Part shown: one piece after another, positions 27,654 through 37,532 of the stretch
Layout: every line of letters begins with the position of its first letter
How positions within the stretch are numbered: position 1 is the stretch's first letter
NCBI GenBank assembly: GCA_026388985.1
Contig: JAPLIS010000002.1
Span: 1 to 64,000, forward strand
Length of the DNA: 64,000 nt
Source of the DNA: Candidatus Babelota bacterium
GTDB taxonomy: Bacteria; Babelota; Babeliae; Babelales; Vermiphilaceae
Reading direction: 5' to 3'
Notes under the pieces: model-generated
Seen by the model: the letters and a program-made list of their open reading frames with translations, nothing else
The model's database searches: none
What the model was told of the DNA's origin: nothing
Translations under genes and position numbers: made by a program

Positions 27654-29976
27654 CTTTTAGCATTTCAAGTGCTGTTTCTTTTTCATTGTTTTTGATAGTT
27701 GTATCTGCTCCTGCATCAATCAATAGCTGTATAACATTCTTAGCTTTATTAAAATGATCTTCATCTCCATCTTCTCTTATAAGCCTTCCAACAGCATTAT
27801 GTAGAGGTGTATCTCCATAGTTATTTTTTATATTAATCATAGCTTTTTGTTTAATCAGTTCTTGTATAGCGCCTATCTGACTTCTACCTGCAGCTTTATG
27901 TAGCGGTGTATTTCTCTCTGAATCTTTACCGTTTATGTCTGCGCCTCTTTCTACAAGAATGCGTATAACATGAGCATGGCCTTTATTTTCTGTTGATCCC
28001 TGATCTGCTGCAATATGCAATGCCGTAAGGCCAATGTCTTCTTGATAGCGAAGGGGTGTTGTAAGAATAGTATTGGGATCAACACCAGAATCAAGAGCTT
28101 CTTGTACCATTGTAGCATCTCCGTTAAGAGCTCCTTGAAATAAAGAGGTTTTTTCTTTTTTTACTTTTCTTTTATGCTCTTTTAGAGAGCCTTTAAACAG
28201 ATTAAATAGACCGTTTTTAGTGAAAATACAGAGTGCTCCATTGTTAGTGCTGATATCAAATGTTTTTTGTGCTCCATATTCAACAGATCCTGTTTTTTGA
28301 ATAAAATCGTCTAAAGAATGATCTGGTTGAGTTATTAATTTAAATATATGTGTTGCTTCACCAGGAATCAATGATATAACTGGTGGTATATCTTCAATAT
28401 TTGCATCAATTTCAATAGCAAAAGGCACATTTTTAGTTGCTAATAATATCGCTTTTGGATCATGCTTATTTCCCTGAGCATCTTTATATTCCCTTATTAT
28501 AAGAGAATCTTTATTTTTCTCTTTGGTATAAGCCATAACGTTACCTATGCGAATCACTGCTTTATCATAATCAACAAGGGGAAACCACGCGGGTGAATTG
28601 GCAGGGCGTATTTGAGGAATAGTTGCTATTTCTGCATTAAAACTAGCAGGTCCAGTAATTAATGGGAATAGATAGCCAAGTGCTACAGGGTAGTTAATGG
28701 ATTTTTTTTGAGTTTCGTTAATAAATGTATAATACTTTATGTCTGAATCTAGCCATCCAAAATCATTTGTTCTAAGTAGCCTGATGTATGTAAGTGCATC
28801 TGTAGTTGATGCAGTAACAATAGTAAATGGATAGGTGCGAATGTCTTGTATTGGCCTTGCATGTGCTTTTTCAACAAGAACAGGCTGTTGTGATTGTGCA
28901 CCCATATCAGAAATATATTTTAGTTCCCCATATACTTGATTTGCATTAAAGCCTGCTGCATAGCATGAGTTATAAACAAACAGCTTTGTTTTTATTTTTT
29001 TATTTAAAAAATCTAATAGTTGTTTAAATTCAGATTTTTCTCCATTAATTGATAATCCAGCGATAGATTTTCCATAATTACCATGTCCAGTAAGATATAT
29101 AACCCAATTAGATTCTTGCATAGAGTATTCGTTTTCTTCTTTTTGATTCATTTTTTTTGTAGGTTTTTGATGAAACAAGCTTTCAAATACAGTAAGAAAA
29201 TCGTGCGATAGTTTTGGGTTTTGTGCACTGTGTTTAAAATATTCATATTCTTTTTTGTTTTCATATGCAAAGTATTTTTGCAATGTATCTTTTGTTTTAG
29301 GATAAATAGTAACCCATGTGTTTTTTTTATTAAAATTATCTATATACCTGAATTCTTTGCCGGGAATTAATAAAAAAAATGTATTCAAACGATAGATATA
29401 CCATTGTTGTGCATCAAAGTTTCTATAAAAAAGTGGGAGTATATCTTTTTTGTCTTCATGGTAGTTACTATCTCTATTAAAAATATGGCTCAATAATGCA
29501 CCCGTTATTAATATGGGTCCTGCTTGTTGCATTAATGCAGTTATAGCGGATTCGGTAATAGTGCTATTTTGATCTGCCCTGACAATTTCAGCATCATCTA
29601 AAAATACCAGTAAGCTACGAGTATTAGGGTCAATACCCTGGTCTAATTTAAGTTGTTTTAGGGCTAATTCAGTATTTTCTTCTTCAGCCTCTTTTTTTTC
29701 TTCTTCTTGAGCGGGTTGAATTTGCGGTTCTTCTGGGATAGGTCGAGCAGCTTCTCTAATAAGGCTGCTTACAAAGCTAGGAACGCGCTGAGATTGCTTA
29801 AGTTGGTTTTTAACGTCTTCTGGTGAAGGGGCTATAGGGGCCCTGGGAGCAACCATCTCAGCTGCTGCTTCTTTAACTTCTAATTCAGCTGCATGCATTA
29901 TTGCCCCAGAAAAGATAAGAATGCTCGCAAGAGATACAAAAAACATCTTAAATTGTGAACATAGACTCTTTTTCAT
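27604..29976 (-). CDS. Exported caspase-fold (clan CD) peptidase-like protein with ankyrin repeats
   Basis: The 790-residue protein has a signal peptide (FFVSLASILIFSGAIMHA), a Pro/Glu-rich linker, then a peptidase-like domain (about 115-450). The His/Cys dyad of clan CD is visible: H298 in WVIYLTGHGNYG, at the end of a hydrophobic strand, and C338 in KLFVYNSCYAAG. A conserved middle domain (about 450-600) follows, then ankyrin repeats (about 615-775: TALHIAADQG, TPLHKAAGRS, TPLHNAVGRL). It is a close paralog of the next gene upstream, in places nearly identical in DNA. Activity is predicted from the dyad only; caspase, CHAT and clostripain subfamilies cannot be separated here. Confidence 0.75.
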   Translation of the reverse strand: MKKSLCSQFKMFFVSLASILIFSGAIMHAAELEVKEAAAEMVAPRAPIAPSPEDVKNQLKQSQRVPSFVSSLIREAARPIPEEPQIQPAQEEEKKEAEEENTELALKQLKLDQGIDPNTRSLLVFLDDAEIVRADQNSTITESAITALMQQAGPILITGALLSHIFNRDSNYHEDKKDILPLFYRNFDAQQWYIYRLNTFFLLIPGKEFRYIDNFNKKNTWVTIYPKTKDTLQKYFAYENKKEYEYFKHSAQNPKLSHDFLTVFESLFHQKPTKKMNQKEENEYSMQESNWVIYLTGHGNYGKSIAGLSINGEKSEFKQLLDFLNKKIKTKLFVYNSCYAAGFNANQVYGELKYISDMGAQSQQPVLVEKAHARPIQDIRTYPFTIVTASTTDALTYIRLLRTNDFGWLDSDIKYYTFINETQKKSINYPVALGYLFPLITGPASFNAEIATIPQIRPANSPAWFPLVDYDKAVIRIGNVMAYTKEKNKDSLIIREYKDAQGNKHDPKAILLATKNVPFAIEIDANIEDIPPVISLIPGEATHIFKLITQPDHSLDDFIQKTGSVEYGAQKTFDISTNNGALCIFTKNGLFNLFKGSLKEHKRKVKKEKTSLFQGALNGDATMVQEALDSGVDPNTILTTPLRYQEDIGLTALHIAADQGSTENKGHAHVIRILVERGADINGKDSERNTPLHKAAGRSQIGAIQELIKQKAMINIKNNYGDTPLHNAVGRLIREDGDEDHFNKAKNVIQLLIDAGADTTIKNNEKETALEMLKEKELNSLIDIKEFSSF

Positions 29977-30022
29977 GATTATTCCTTTTTTATTTAATAA
30001 TTTCTATATTTTATAGTCGCTA

Positions 30023-32833
30023 TTATTGTCTCGCTTGCGCAGCTTCTTCAGCCTCTTTAGTTTCTTGTTGCTCATCTGTACCAGAAGCAACAGTTGGTTT
30101 GGGAAACATATCGATTGCTTGGGTTATTGCAGGAGAATTAATGCCAGCTTCTTTTAACATATCAAGTGCTGTTTTCCCATCATTATTTTTGATGGCTGTA
30201 TCAGCTTTTGCACCAATCAATAGCTGTATAGCATTCTTAGCTTTATTAAAACGAGCTTTATCGCCTTGCTCTTGTATAAGCCTTCCAATAGCTTTATGTA
30301 GTGGTGTATTTCCCTCTGAATCTTTACTATTTATGGCAGCTCCTTTTTCTAGAAGAATGCGTATAACCTCTGCGTGGCCCTCATTTTCTGTTGATCGATC
30401 TGCTGCAATGTGTAATCCAGTACGTTCACTATCAGATTCAGAGCCAATAGGCATGGTAAGCATAGTATTTGGCTTAACGCCAGAATCAAGCGCTCTTTGT
30501 ACCATTGCCGCATCTCCGTCAAGAGCACCTTTAAACAAGAAAGCTTCATCTATTGTTCTGGCACAGGCACATATAACATCAGCATCTTTTAACATATCAA
30601 TTGCTGTTTTTTCATTCTTATTTTTGATTGTTGTATCAGCTTTTGCATCAATCAATAGCTGTATAACATTTTTAGCTTTATTAAAATTATTTTCATCGCC
30701 TTCCTGTTCTATAAGCCTTTTAGTGACATTATGCAGAGGTGTATCTCCATAGTTGTTTTTTATATTAATCATAGCTTTTTGTTTAATTAGTTCATTCACA
30801 GCGCCTATCTGACTTCTACCTGCAGCATAATGTAGCGGTGCATTTCCCTCTGAATCTTTACCGTTTATGTCTGCGCCTCTTTGTACAAGAATGCGTATAA
30901 CCTCTGCATGGCCTTTATTTTCTGTTGATCCCTGATCTGCTGCAATATGCAATGCCGTACGGCCAATGTCATCTTGATAGCGAAGGGGTGTTGTAAGAAT
31001 AGTATTGGGATCAATGCCAGAAGCAAGAGCTTTGTGTACCATTGTAGCATCTCCTTCATCAGCTCCTTCAAATAAAGTTTCTTGTATTTTATACTTTTCT
31101 AGAGAGCCTTGAAACAGATTAAATACTCCATTTTTAGTGAAAATACAGAGTGCTCCATTACTAGTGCTGATATCAAATGTTTTGTGTGCTCCATATTCAA
31201 CAGATCCTGTTTTTTGAATAAAATCGTCTAAAGAATGATTTTGTTGAGTTATTAATTTAAATCTATGTGTTGCTTCACCAGGAATCAATGATATAACTGG
31301 TGGTATATGTTGAATATTTGCATCAATTTCAATAGGAAAAGGCACATTTTCAGTTGCTAATAATATCGCTTTTGGATCGTGCTTATTTCCGTAAGCATTT
31401 GTATATAGCTTTATTTTTAAAGGCAAAACTCTCGTTTTAGCCATAACGTTACCTATGCGAATCACTGCTTTATCATAATCAACAAGGGGAAACCATGCGG
31501 GTGAATTGGCAGGGCGTATTTGAGGGATACTTGTTATTTCTTCATTAAAACGAGCAGGTCCTGTAATTAATGGGAATAGGTAGCCAAGTGCTACAGGGTA
31601 GTTAATGGGTTCTTTTTGAGTTTCATGAATAAATAGGTCATACCTTGTGTTTGAACTTAGTATTCCAAATGTATCTTTTCGATCTGGATAAATGTATCTA
31701 ATTTCAGGTAGCCTGGTGGCTGTAACTGCATCTGTAGTTGCTGCAGTAACAATAGTAAATGGATAGGTATGAATGTTTTGTGTTGGCCTTGCATGTGCTA
31801 GAATTGGCTGTTGTGATTGTGCACCCATATCAGAAATATATTTTAGTTCCCCATATACTTGATTTGCATTAAAGCCTGCTGCATAGCATGAGTTATAAAC
31901 AAACAGCTTTGTTTTTATTTTTTTATCTAAAACATCTAATAATTGTTTAAATTCAGACTTTTCTCCATTAATTGATAATCCAGCGATAGATTTTCCATAA
32001 TCACCATGTCCAATAAGATAGATAACCCAATGAGTTTTATTTATTTTGTTCGAAAATAATTGTTTAAATACACTAAGAAAATCTTGTGATAGGTTTGGGT
32101 TTTGTGCACTGTTTTTAAAATATTCATATTCTTTTTTGTTTTCATCAGTAAAGTATGCTTGCAAACTATCTTGTTTTGTACAATTAATTTTAACCCATGT
32201 GTCTTTTATATTAAAATCAGACATAGACTTTAAGTCTTTTTGGGGAATTAATAAAAAAAATGTATGCAATGAATTCAAGCGATAGATAAGCCATTCTGTT
32301 GCATCAAAGTCTGTATAAAAAGCTTGGAGTATATCTTTTGTGTTTTGTGTATGGTTGCTATCTCTATTAAAAATATGGCTCAAGAGTGCACCCGTTATAA
32401 GAATTGGCCCAGCTTTTTGTGATAATGCAACAACAGCCTGGCAAGTCACAAATGGGTTTTTATCATCCCTATGAATTTCATCATTATCATTAAATATCAA
32501 CAATGTTCGCCTACTTAGATCAACAGCTTCACCTTGATCAGCAGCCTCTTTTTTTTCTTCTTCTTGAGCGGTTACAATGTCCGATTTTTCTGGGATAGGT
32601 CGAGCAGCTTCTCTAATAAGGCTGCTTACAAAGCTAGGAACGTGCTGAGATTGCTTAAGTTGGTTTTTAACTTCTTTTGGTGAAGGGGCTGTTGGCGCAC
32701 TGGGAACAACCATCTCAGCTGCTGCTTCTTTAACTTCTAATTGCGCTGCGTGCATTATCGCCCCGGAAAAGCTCATAATGCTGCCAATAAACACAAAAAA
32801 CATCTGAAATTGTAAGCAGAGACTTTTTTTCAT
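30023..32833 (-). CDS. Exported caspase-fold peptidase-like protein with two ankyrin blocks
   Basis: The 936-residue paralog of the 27604 protein has the same signal peptide type, linker and peptidase-like domain, with dyad H276 (WVIYLIGHGDYG) and C316 (KLFVYNSCYAAG). Its middle domain reads PPVISLIPGEATHRFKL. The ankyrin part is doubled (about 590-760 and 765-900), explaining the extra length. It ends in an acidic, Gln-rich tail. The 5' leader (ttattccttttttatttaataatttctata on the plus strand) is shared with the 27604 gene. The 46-base gap between the two fits tandem duplication. A 24-base element upstream (32879) recurs before the third paralog. Confidence 0.75.
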   Translation of the reverse strand: MKKSLCLQFQMFFVFIGSIMSFSGAIMHAAQLEVKEAAAEMVVPSAPTAPSPKEVKNQLKQSQHVPSFVSSLIREAARPIPEKSDIVTAQEEEKKEAADQGEAVDLSRRTLLIFNDNDEIHRDDKNPFVTCQAVVALSQKAGPILITGALLSHIFNRDSNHTQNTKDILQAFYTDFDATEWLIYRLNSLHTFFLLIPQKDLKSMSDFNIKDTWVKINCTKQDSLQAYFTDENKKEYEYFKNSAQNPNLSQDFLSVFKQLFSNKINKTHWVIYLIGHGDYGKSIAGLSINGEKSEFKQLLDVLDKKIKTKLFVYNSCYAAGFNANQVYGELKYISDMGAQSQQPILAHARPTQNIHTYPFTIVTAATTDAVTATRLPEIRYIYPDRKDTFGILSSNTRYDLFIHETQKEPINYPVALGYLFPLITGPARFNEEITSIPQIRPANSPAWFPLVDYDKAVIRIGNVMAKTRVLPLKIKLYTNAYGNKHDPKAILLATENVPFPIEIDANIQHIPPVISLIPGEATHRFKLITQQNHSLDDFIQKTGSVEYGAHKTFDISTSNGALCIFTKNGVFNLFQGSLEKYKIQETLFEGADEGDATMVHKALASGIDPNTILTTPLRYQDDIGRTALHIAADQGSTENKGHAEVIRILVQRGADINGKDSEGNAPLHYAAGRSQIGAVNELIKQKAMINIKNNYGDTPLHNVTKRLIEQEGDENNFNKAKNVIQLLIDAKADTTIKNKNEKTAIDMLKDADVICACARTIDEAFLFKGALDGDAAMVQRALDSGVKPNTMLTMPIGSESDSERTGLHIAADRSTENEGHAEVIRILLEKGAAINSKDSEGNTPLHKAIGRLIQEQGDKARFNKAKNAIQLLIGAKADTAIKNNDGKTALDMLKEAGINSPAITQAIDMFPKPTVASGTDEQQETKEAEEAAQARQ

Positions 32834-32878
32834 GGTTATTCCTTTTTTATTTAATAATTTCTATACTCTAATTATATA

Positions 32879-32902
32879 AAAATTTCAAATAGAAAGTAAA
32901 CA
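32879..32902 (-). promoter_or_regulatory. Shared upstream element of the ankyrin-peptidase genes (inverted copy)
   Basis: These 24 bases are the exact reverse complement of 34624-34647. Each copy lies about 45-57 bases upstream of an ankyrin-peptidase paralog and faces into it, with tgtttac as the distal end. A conserved promoter or operator is the simplest reading; an inverted repeat bounding the intervening MEMO-AMMECR1 gene is the alternative. Confidence 0.6.
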
Positions 32903-32959
32903 GTTTTCGTACAAGACTTTTAGTCTGTTTTATCGTACTCGTTTTAGGGAGCTATATAA

Positions 32960-34513
32960 TTACTTTTTTCCCGCAAAATCAATACTTTCAAAAACACTAT
33001 ACAAAGTATCCTTATTTTGCCATGCATCAGAAGGCAGTCCTGCTTTTATGCTTAATTCAGAAAGAGTTTTGGGTAAATCCCATTTAAATTCAGTGGCAAC
33101 TTTGGGTAAAAAAACAGCACTATGAGAACCATTTTTTAATATAATGCCATGCGTGCCAATACTAATATCATGGTAGCTGGTAACATTTTTTGGTTGTGTT
33201 AACACAGAAATTGAAATAGTTATATCGGTTAGTTCATCATGTGTCACTGGCTTAAAACGTGAATCTTCTTGTGCTGCTGCTTTTGTCATTGCAATAATTG
33301 TTTTATATAAAGGTTCATCAGAAACGGTACGGCCAATACAGCCTCGCAAAACTCCATGTTTGTATAAAGTAACAAATGCTCCGCAGGGAGTAGTGTTGGC
33401 ATTGGTCAGAATAGGATACAGTAGTTGTTCAGGAGTTTTGTGCGTAAATATATTTTCTAGTGCTGATCTGGCAACGGTGAGTAGCTCAGATTTTTCATAG
33501 TCAGTGAGCAGCTCTTTTGGAGTTGGTGAGATATTTTTTTTTGTGCTAAATACCAGGCTTGTGTAGCTAACACTATCAGCAGCAGTATTTGTTTGGTTAG
33601 ATGATGTTTTATACGCCAGTAGATGCGTTTCAATAGGGCCGAATAAGTTTTTTTCTAGTAATGCCATTAGTATGGCTATAGGCATGCGGCCGCAAATAGT
33701 TGCACCAGTACGTTCTATGTAAGAAATATATTGATGTACCGAGCTTTTTTGAATTGCTTGTATAGCGCCGGAATCAAGTTGTTTGATGCGTAGCTGCTGA
33801 TTGTCGGCAAATGGTTCATACTTAAAACGGGGCCCATAATGGGTAAAATCAGAGCTCACTATAACCGCTGTTGTGGCATCAATAAGGTGAGAAAGTGTGT
33901 CCGCTATTTCGTATATTTGATTAACTGATAGTGTGCCAACCATAAGAGGCACAATAGTAGCATTGGGCAGATAATAATACAGTATGGGGAGTTGTATTTC
34001 AAGAGAATGCTCTTCTAGGTATACGGAATTATTGTAAGTAAAAAGTGGGTGTTTTGCTAGTTGAGTGAGGGCTTGTGTATCAATAGGTATTGAACCTATT
34101 GGTAATTGATAAGTGGTACAGGTAGGTAGTGTTATGCCAGAAAAAGCGCTGCTGTGTGAAGGTGTCAGTAGGATAACTCTGCGTATTGATGATGGCAGTA
34201 GTCTATAGGCAGCGGCCGCAACATCTCCTGAAAAATAATAACTAGCATGGGGGACTATAATCGCGCGTATGTTTTTAGATGAGATGTCTGCTGAAAATCT
34301 CTGTTTTGCCTGTGCGTCAAGAGAATCGAGTAAAGATAATAATGTGTCTTTTTGAGTAGGGTACCAACTATCAGATACGTGCGATTTACAAGAGCTGGGC
34401 GTTAAGCTTTTTGCGTGTAGCCATTTATGTAGAAAAAAATTGTGTAGAAAAAACGGTGTTGCTAAACAACTAAATATTAAAAGAATCAGCATTAATGATT
34501 TTTTGTGCGCCAT
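32960..34513 (-). CDS. Membrane-anchored MEMO-AMMECR1 fusion protein
   Basis: The 517-residue protein has an N-terminal signal or anchor (LMLILLIFSCLATPFFL). A MEMO1/extradiol-dioxygenase-like domain follows (about 60-315: AIIVPHASYYFSG, LLTPSHSSAF, EEHSLEIQLP, SSDFTHYG, with the usual His residues). The C-terminal AMMECR1 domain (about 330-510) carries the hallmark LRGCIG, then DSRFKPV and a GI.L..G....FLP strand. In many bacteria these occur with a radical SAM enzyme (AmmeMemoRadiSam); none is adjacent here. The family reaction is unresolved. Fusion plus export signal is notable. It lies between two ankyrin-peptidase paralogs. Confidence 0.88.
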   Translation of the reverse strand: MAHKKSLMLILLIFSCLATPFFLHNFFLHKWLHAKSLTPSSCKSHVSDSWYPTQKDTLLSLLDSLDAQAKQRFSADISSKNIRAIIVPHASYYFSGDVAAAAYRLLPSSIRRVILLTPSHSSAFSGITLPTCTTYQLPIGSIPIDTQALTQLAKHPLFTYNNSVYLEEHSLEIQLPILYYYLPNATIVPLMVGTLSVNQIYEIADTLSHLIDATTAVIVSSDFTHYGPRFKYEPFADNQQLRIKQLDSGAIQAIQKSSVHQYISYIERTGATICGRMPIAILMALLEKNLFGPIETHLLAYKTSSNQTNTAADSVSYTSLVFSTKKNISPTPKELLTDYEKSELLTVARSALENIFTHKTPEQLLYPILTNANTTPCGAFVTLYKHGVLRGCIGRTVSDEPLYKTIIAMTKAAAQEDSRFKPVTHDELTDITISISVLTQPKNVTSYHDISIGTHGIILKNGSHSAVFLPKVATEFKWDLPKTLSELSIKAGLPSDAWQNKDTLYSVFESIDFAGKK

Positions 34514-34623
34514 ACGGTACCCATTCTGTATTGATTGTTAGGTTTTTTTTATACATATCAGATAGAGCATAAATCAAAGTGTGTGCCCTATACAAGGGTA
34601 TATACTTGTGCTAAAAACCAACT

Positions 34624-34671
34624 TGTTTACTTTCTATTTGAAATTTTGATATATTTTAATTGTGGTATAAT
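34624..34671 (+). promoter_or_regulatory. Promoter with shared 24-base element, ankyrin-peptidase gene
   Basis: The shared element tgtttactttctatttgaaa (continuing to 34647) is followed by a sigma70-like pair: ttttga at 34644 and a perfect tataat at 34666, 16 bases apart. The start codon is 33 bases further on. Confidence 0.55.
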
Positions 34672-34703
34672 TTTTTTAAGCAATAAAGCGAATGGAGAAA
34701 GTC

Positions 34704-37496
34704 ATGAATAAGAGAATAGCGGTATTAATGGTAACTGTTAGTTTTATGTGTTCAGTGTTGCTATATTCGGCAGAAGAGAAAAAATTATTGGTTGAGCCTG
34801 TAATAATAGAGCAAGAAGAAAAAAAAGAGGCAGAAGCTGAAAGTGCCGCTCAAGCTATTCCAGAAGCACCGCCAATTCAACAAGCAGAAGAAGCTTTAGT
34901 GCAGGCACAAAGAGAGAATCAGCAAAGAGATAAGCAGTTCCAGCAAGAGCGTGTTGACGGTAAAGCAAGCCAAGATTTTGTGAGTAGTATTATTGCAAAT
35001 GCAGTACAACAAACAGATAGTCAAGCTGGCAATGATGGGCAAGAAGAGAAAAAAGAGGCTGCTGATAAGGGCATTGACCCAAACACTCGCAGTTTACTGG
35101 TATTTTTAGATGATAGTGAAATTAATAGTAAAACATCATCGTCAACAACAGGACAGTTAATAGCTACGTTATACCAGGAGGCTGGACCTATTTTAACATC
35201 AGGGTCGTTATTGAGTTCGATTTTTACTAGTGACGGTATGCACCGCAACACAGCAGAACCATTGATTGCAGATTTTAATGCTATTTTTGATTCCCGCAAG
35301 TGGGTTGCCAGGCGAGTGCGTTCTAATCTTTTTTTATTAATACCAAAAAAATATTTTAAGCAAGATGATCAAGCGAGTATTGCTATTGTTGAGACTAATC
35401 CGAGTCCATTACTTGAACCCGTTGAATATAGCCTTGGCTTAAAGATTAATCACCTAGAGCCTCTTAAGAATTCAGATAAAAATTCTTTGCAAAGCTATTT
35501 TATGTTAAGGTATGAGCAAGCAAAACAAATTGATCAGCAACACATAGAAGTAGAATTCGTGGAGCAGCAGTTTATCGATGCTTTAGCGAAAAATCATTTA
35601 TTTGTACCTATCACAGAGTATCAAGATAATTCAGGTACGATACCTAACTGGGTTATTTATTTAGCCGGTCATGGAGGCTATGGAGATTCAATTGCTGGTA
35701 TATCTTTGGTGGCTGATAAAAAAACTAATCAATCACCATTTCAGAAATTGTTAGATTATTTGAGCAAAAAAATTAAGACAAAGCTGTTGGTGTATAGCTC
35801 ATGCTATGGAGCTGGCTATAATGCAGAACAGGTTTTTAGTGAATTAAAAAAAACAGTTGACGTTGGTATTGGCGGCACTAGAAGTTATCCATTTACCATT
35901 GTAACGGGCGCGACAACAGATGCACCAACTTATCGTGGTAATATTGAGTTTAAAGTAGGCGGAGGTATAGATTCAGAAATAAAATATGACGAATTTATTA
36001 AGGAAGCTCAAAAAGAATCAATTAACTATCCTGTAGCTCTTGGCTATCTATTTCCAATGATCAAAAGACCTATTCGGGCTCTTTGGAATGACGAAATAGG
36101 GAGCATGCCTCAGATGCGTCCTGTCAATTCACCCGCATGGTTTCCCATTACTGATATTAATAAAGCAGTGATTCGTATTGGCAATGTTATGGCTAGCACA
36201 CGCAAAAAGCCGTTTTTAATTAAACAATATAAAGGTGCTGATGGTCAAATGCATGATCCTAAAGCAATACTTCTAGCGACTGATACAATTAAATTTCCTA
36301 TTGTTATTGATGAAAGTGTTAAAAAAATACCTCCTTTTGTATCTTTATTGCCAGGAGAAGTAACGCATACGTTGGCAGAACTCACCTATTATGGGGCACC
36401 ATTTAGCCTTAAAGATTTTACGGCTGATATAGCTTATGGGGATACAAAAAAAATAATAATAAAAGATCTGAAGGCGTTGAATAAAGAAGATAAGAAAGAA
36501 AGATGGACTAACGTTGTTATTGATATGAACACCAGCCTTAGATCAGCAAAATTATCCGGAATTTATGTAAAAACTGGCATAAAAAAATATGTGTTTGCAT
36601 CTAAAGCAGATGAAGAGGCTTTTAACGTTCAGAATGAGAAGTTTTTAGAATTAGCATCCTCTTTACAAGCAGTTAGTGGTCCATTTATAGGCTTAAGTAA
36701 AACAGTTGATCTTAATTATAAAAATTCAGCCGGCGATAATGCTCTTCATTGTGCAGCCAGAGTAGGTAATAAAGCTATTACTAATTATTTACTTTTTCAG
36801 TTGGATATAGTTAAACGTCAAGACGATAAAATTGATATAAATGCTAAAAATAATAGTGGCAAGACTCCATTGATGATAGCAGCAGAACATAACTGGATAG
36901 AATTGATAAAATTACTTCTCAAAGCCGGTGCTGATAAAAATATACGCAATGATAGTGATGGTAATAAAACAGCGTATGATTATTTAGCAGATGCCAATCG
37001 CGCAGGTCTACCAGAACTTCAGTCAGACTTGGCAGCTAATCAAGAGTTTTTCGCTTTAGCGAGTATGCCTTCTTTAGAAATAAAGGAGATAATGGAGTTT
37101 ATGACATTAAGTAGGATTGTTGATCTTAATTATAAAAATGAAGCTGGCGATAATGCTTTGCATTGTGCAGCAAAAGAGAAAAATGAGCATGCTGTTTATC
37201 TTTTAATAGATCCTAATAAAGAATTCGATAATAGGAGTGATCCAGTATTAAAAGGTAAAAAAATTGATTTAAATGCTAAAAATAATAGTGGCATGACTCC
37301 TCTCATGGTAGCTGCGCAAAAAGAATCGATAAAAATTATAGAATTACTTCTCAAAGCCGGTGCTGATAAAAATATACTCAATAGTAGTGATCAAGATAAA
37401 ACAGCGTATGATTATTTAACAGAAGAGAATCGCAAAAAACTACCACAACTTCAGCCAGATGCAGTAGTTGCTGCTCAAGCAGTAGAGGCTCCTTAA
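34704..37496 (+). CDS. Exported caspase-fold peptidase-like protein with ankyrin repeats (third paralog)
   Basis: The protein has 930 residues from ATG 34704 (ggagaa four bases upstream; an ATG at 34692 contains that site). It has a signal peptide (RIAVLMVTVSFMCSVLLYSA), an Ala/Glu/Gln-rich linker and the DPNTRSLLVFLDDSEI strand shared with the 27604 protein. The dyad is H323 (WVIYLAGHGGYG) and C367 (KLLVYSSCYGAG). A middle domain follows, then two ankyrin blocks (about 680-780 and 815-915), each ending in KAGADKNI and KTAYDYL. It is more diverged than the other two paralogs and divergently oriented. A terminator follows. Confidence 0.75.
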   Translation: MNKRIAVLMVTVSFMCSVLLYSAEEKKLLVEPVIIEQEEKKEAEAESAAQAIPEAPPIQQAEEALVQAQRENQQRDKQFQQERVDGKASQDFVSSIIANAVQQTDSQAGNDGQEEKKEAADKGIDPNTRSLLVFLDDSEINSKTSSSTTGQLIATLYQEAGPILTSGSLLSSIFTSDGMHRNTAEPLIADFNAIFDSRKWVARRVRSNLFLLIPKKYFKQDDQASIAIVETNPSPLLEPVEYSLGLKINHLEPLKNSDKNSLQSYFMLRYEQAKQIDQQHIEVEFVEQQFIDALAKNHLFVPITEYQDNSGTIPNWVIYLAGHGGYGDSIAGISLVADKKTNQSPFQKLLDYLSKKIKTKLLVYSSCYGAGYNAEQVFSELKKTVDVGIGGTRSYPFTIVTGATTDAPTYRGNIEFKVGGGIDSEIKYDEFIKEAQKESINYPVALGYLFPMIKRPIRALWNDEIGSMPQMRPVNSPAWFPITDINKAVIRIGNVMASTRKKPFLIKQYKGADGQMHDPKAILLATDTIKFPIVIDESVKKIPPFVSLLPGEVTHTLAELTYYGAPFSLKDFTADIAYGDTKKIIIKDLKALNKEDKKERWTNVVIDMNTSLRSAKLSGIYVKTGIKKYVFASKADEEAFNVQNEKFLELASSLQAVSGPFIGLSKTVDLNYKNSAGDNALHCAARVGNKAITNYLLFQLDIVKRQDDKIDINAKNNSGKTPLMIAAEHNWIELIKLLLKAGADKNIRNDSDGNKTAYDYLADANRAGLPELQSDLAANQEFFALASMPSLEIKEIMEFMTLSRIVDLNYKNEAGDNALHCAAKEKNEHAVYLLIDPNKEFDNRSDPVLKGKKIDLNAKNNSGMTPLMVAAQKESIKIIELLLKAGADKNILNSSDQDKTAYDYLTEENRKKLPQLQPDAVVAAQAVEAP

Positions 37497-37532
37497 AAGA
37501 ATAAATGGTCTGTCATCAGTAGTGATAATGGT

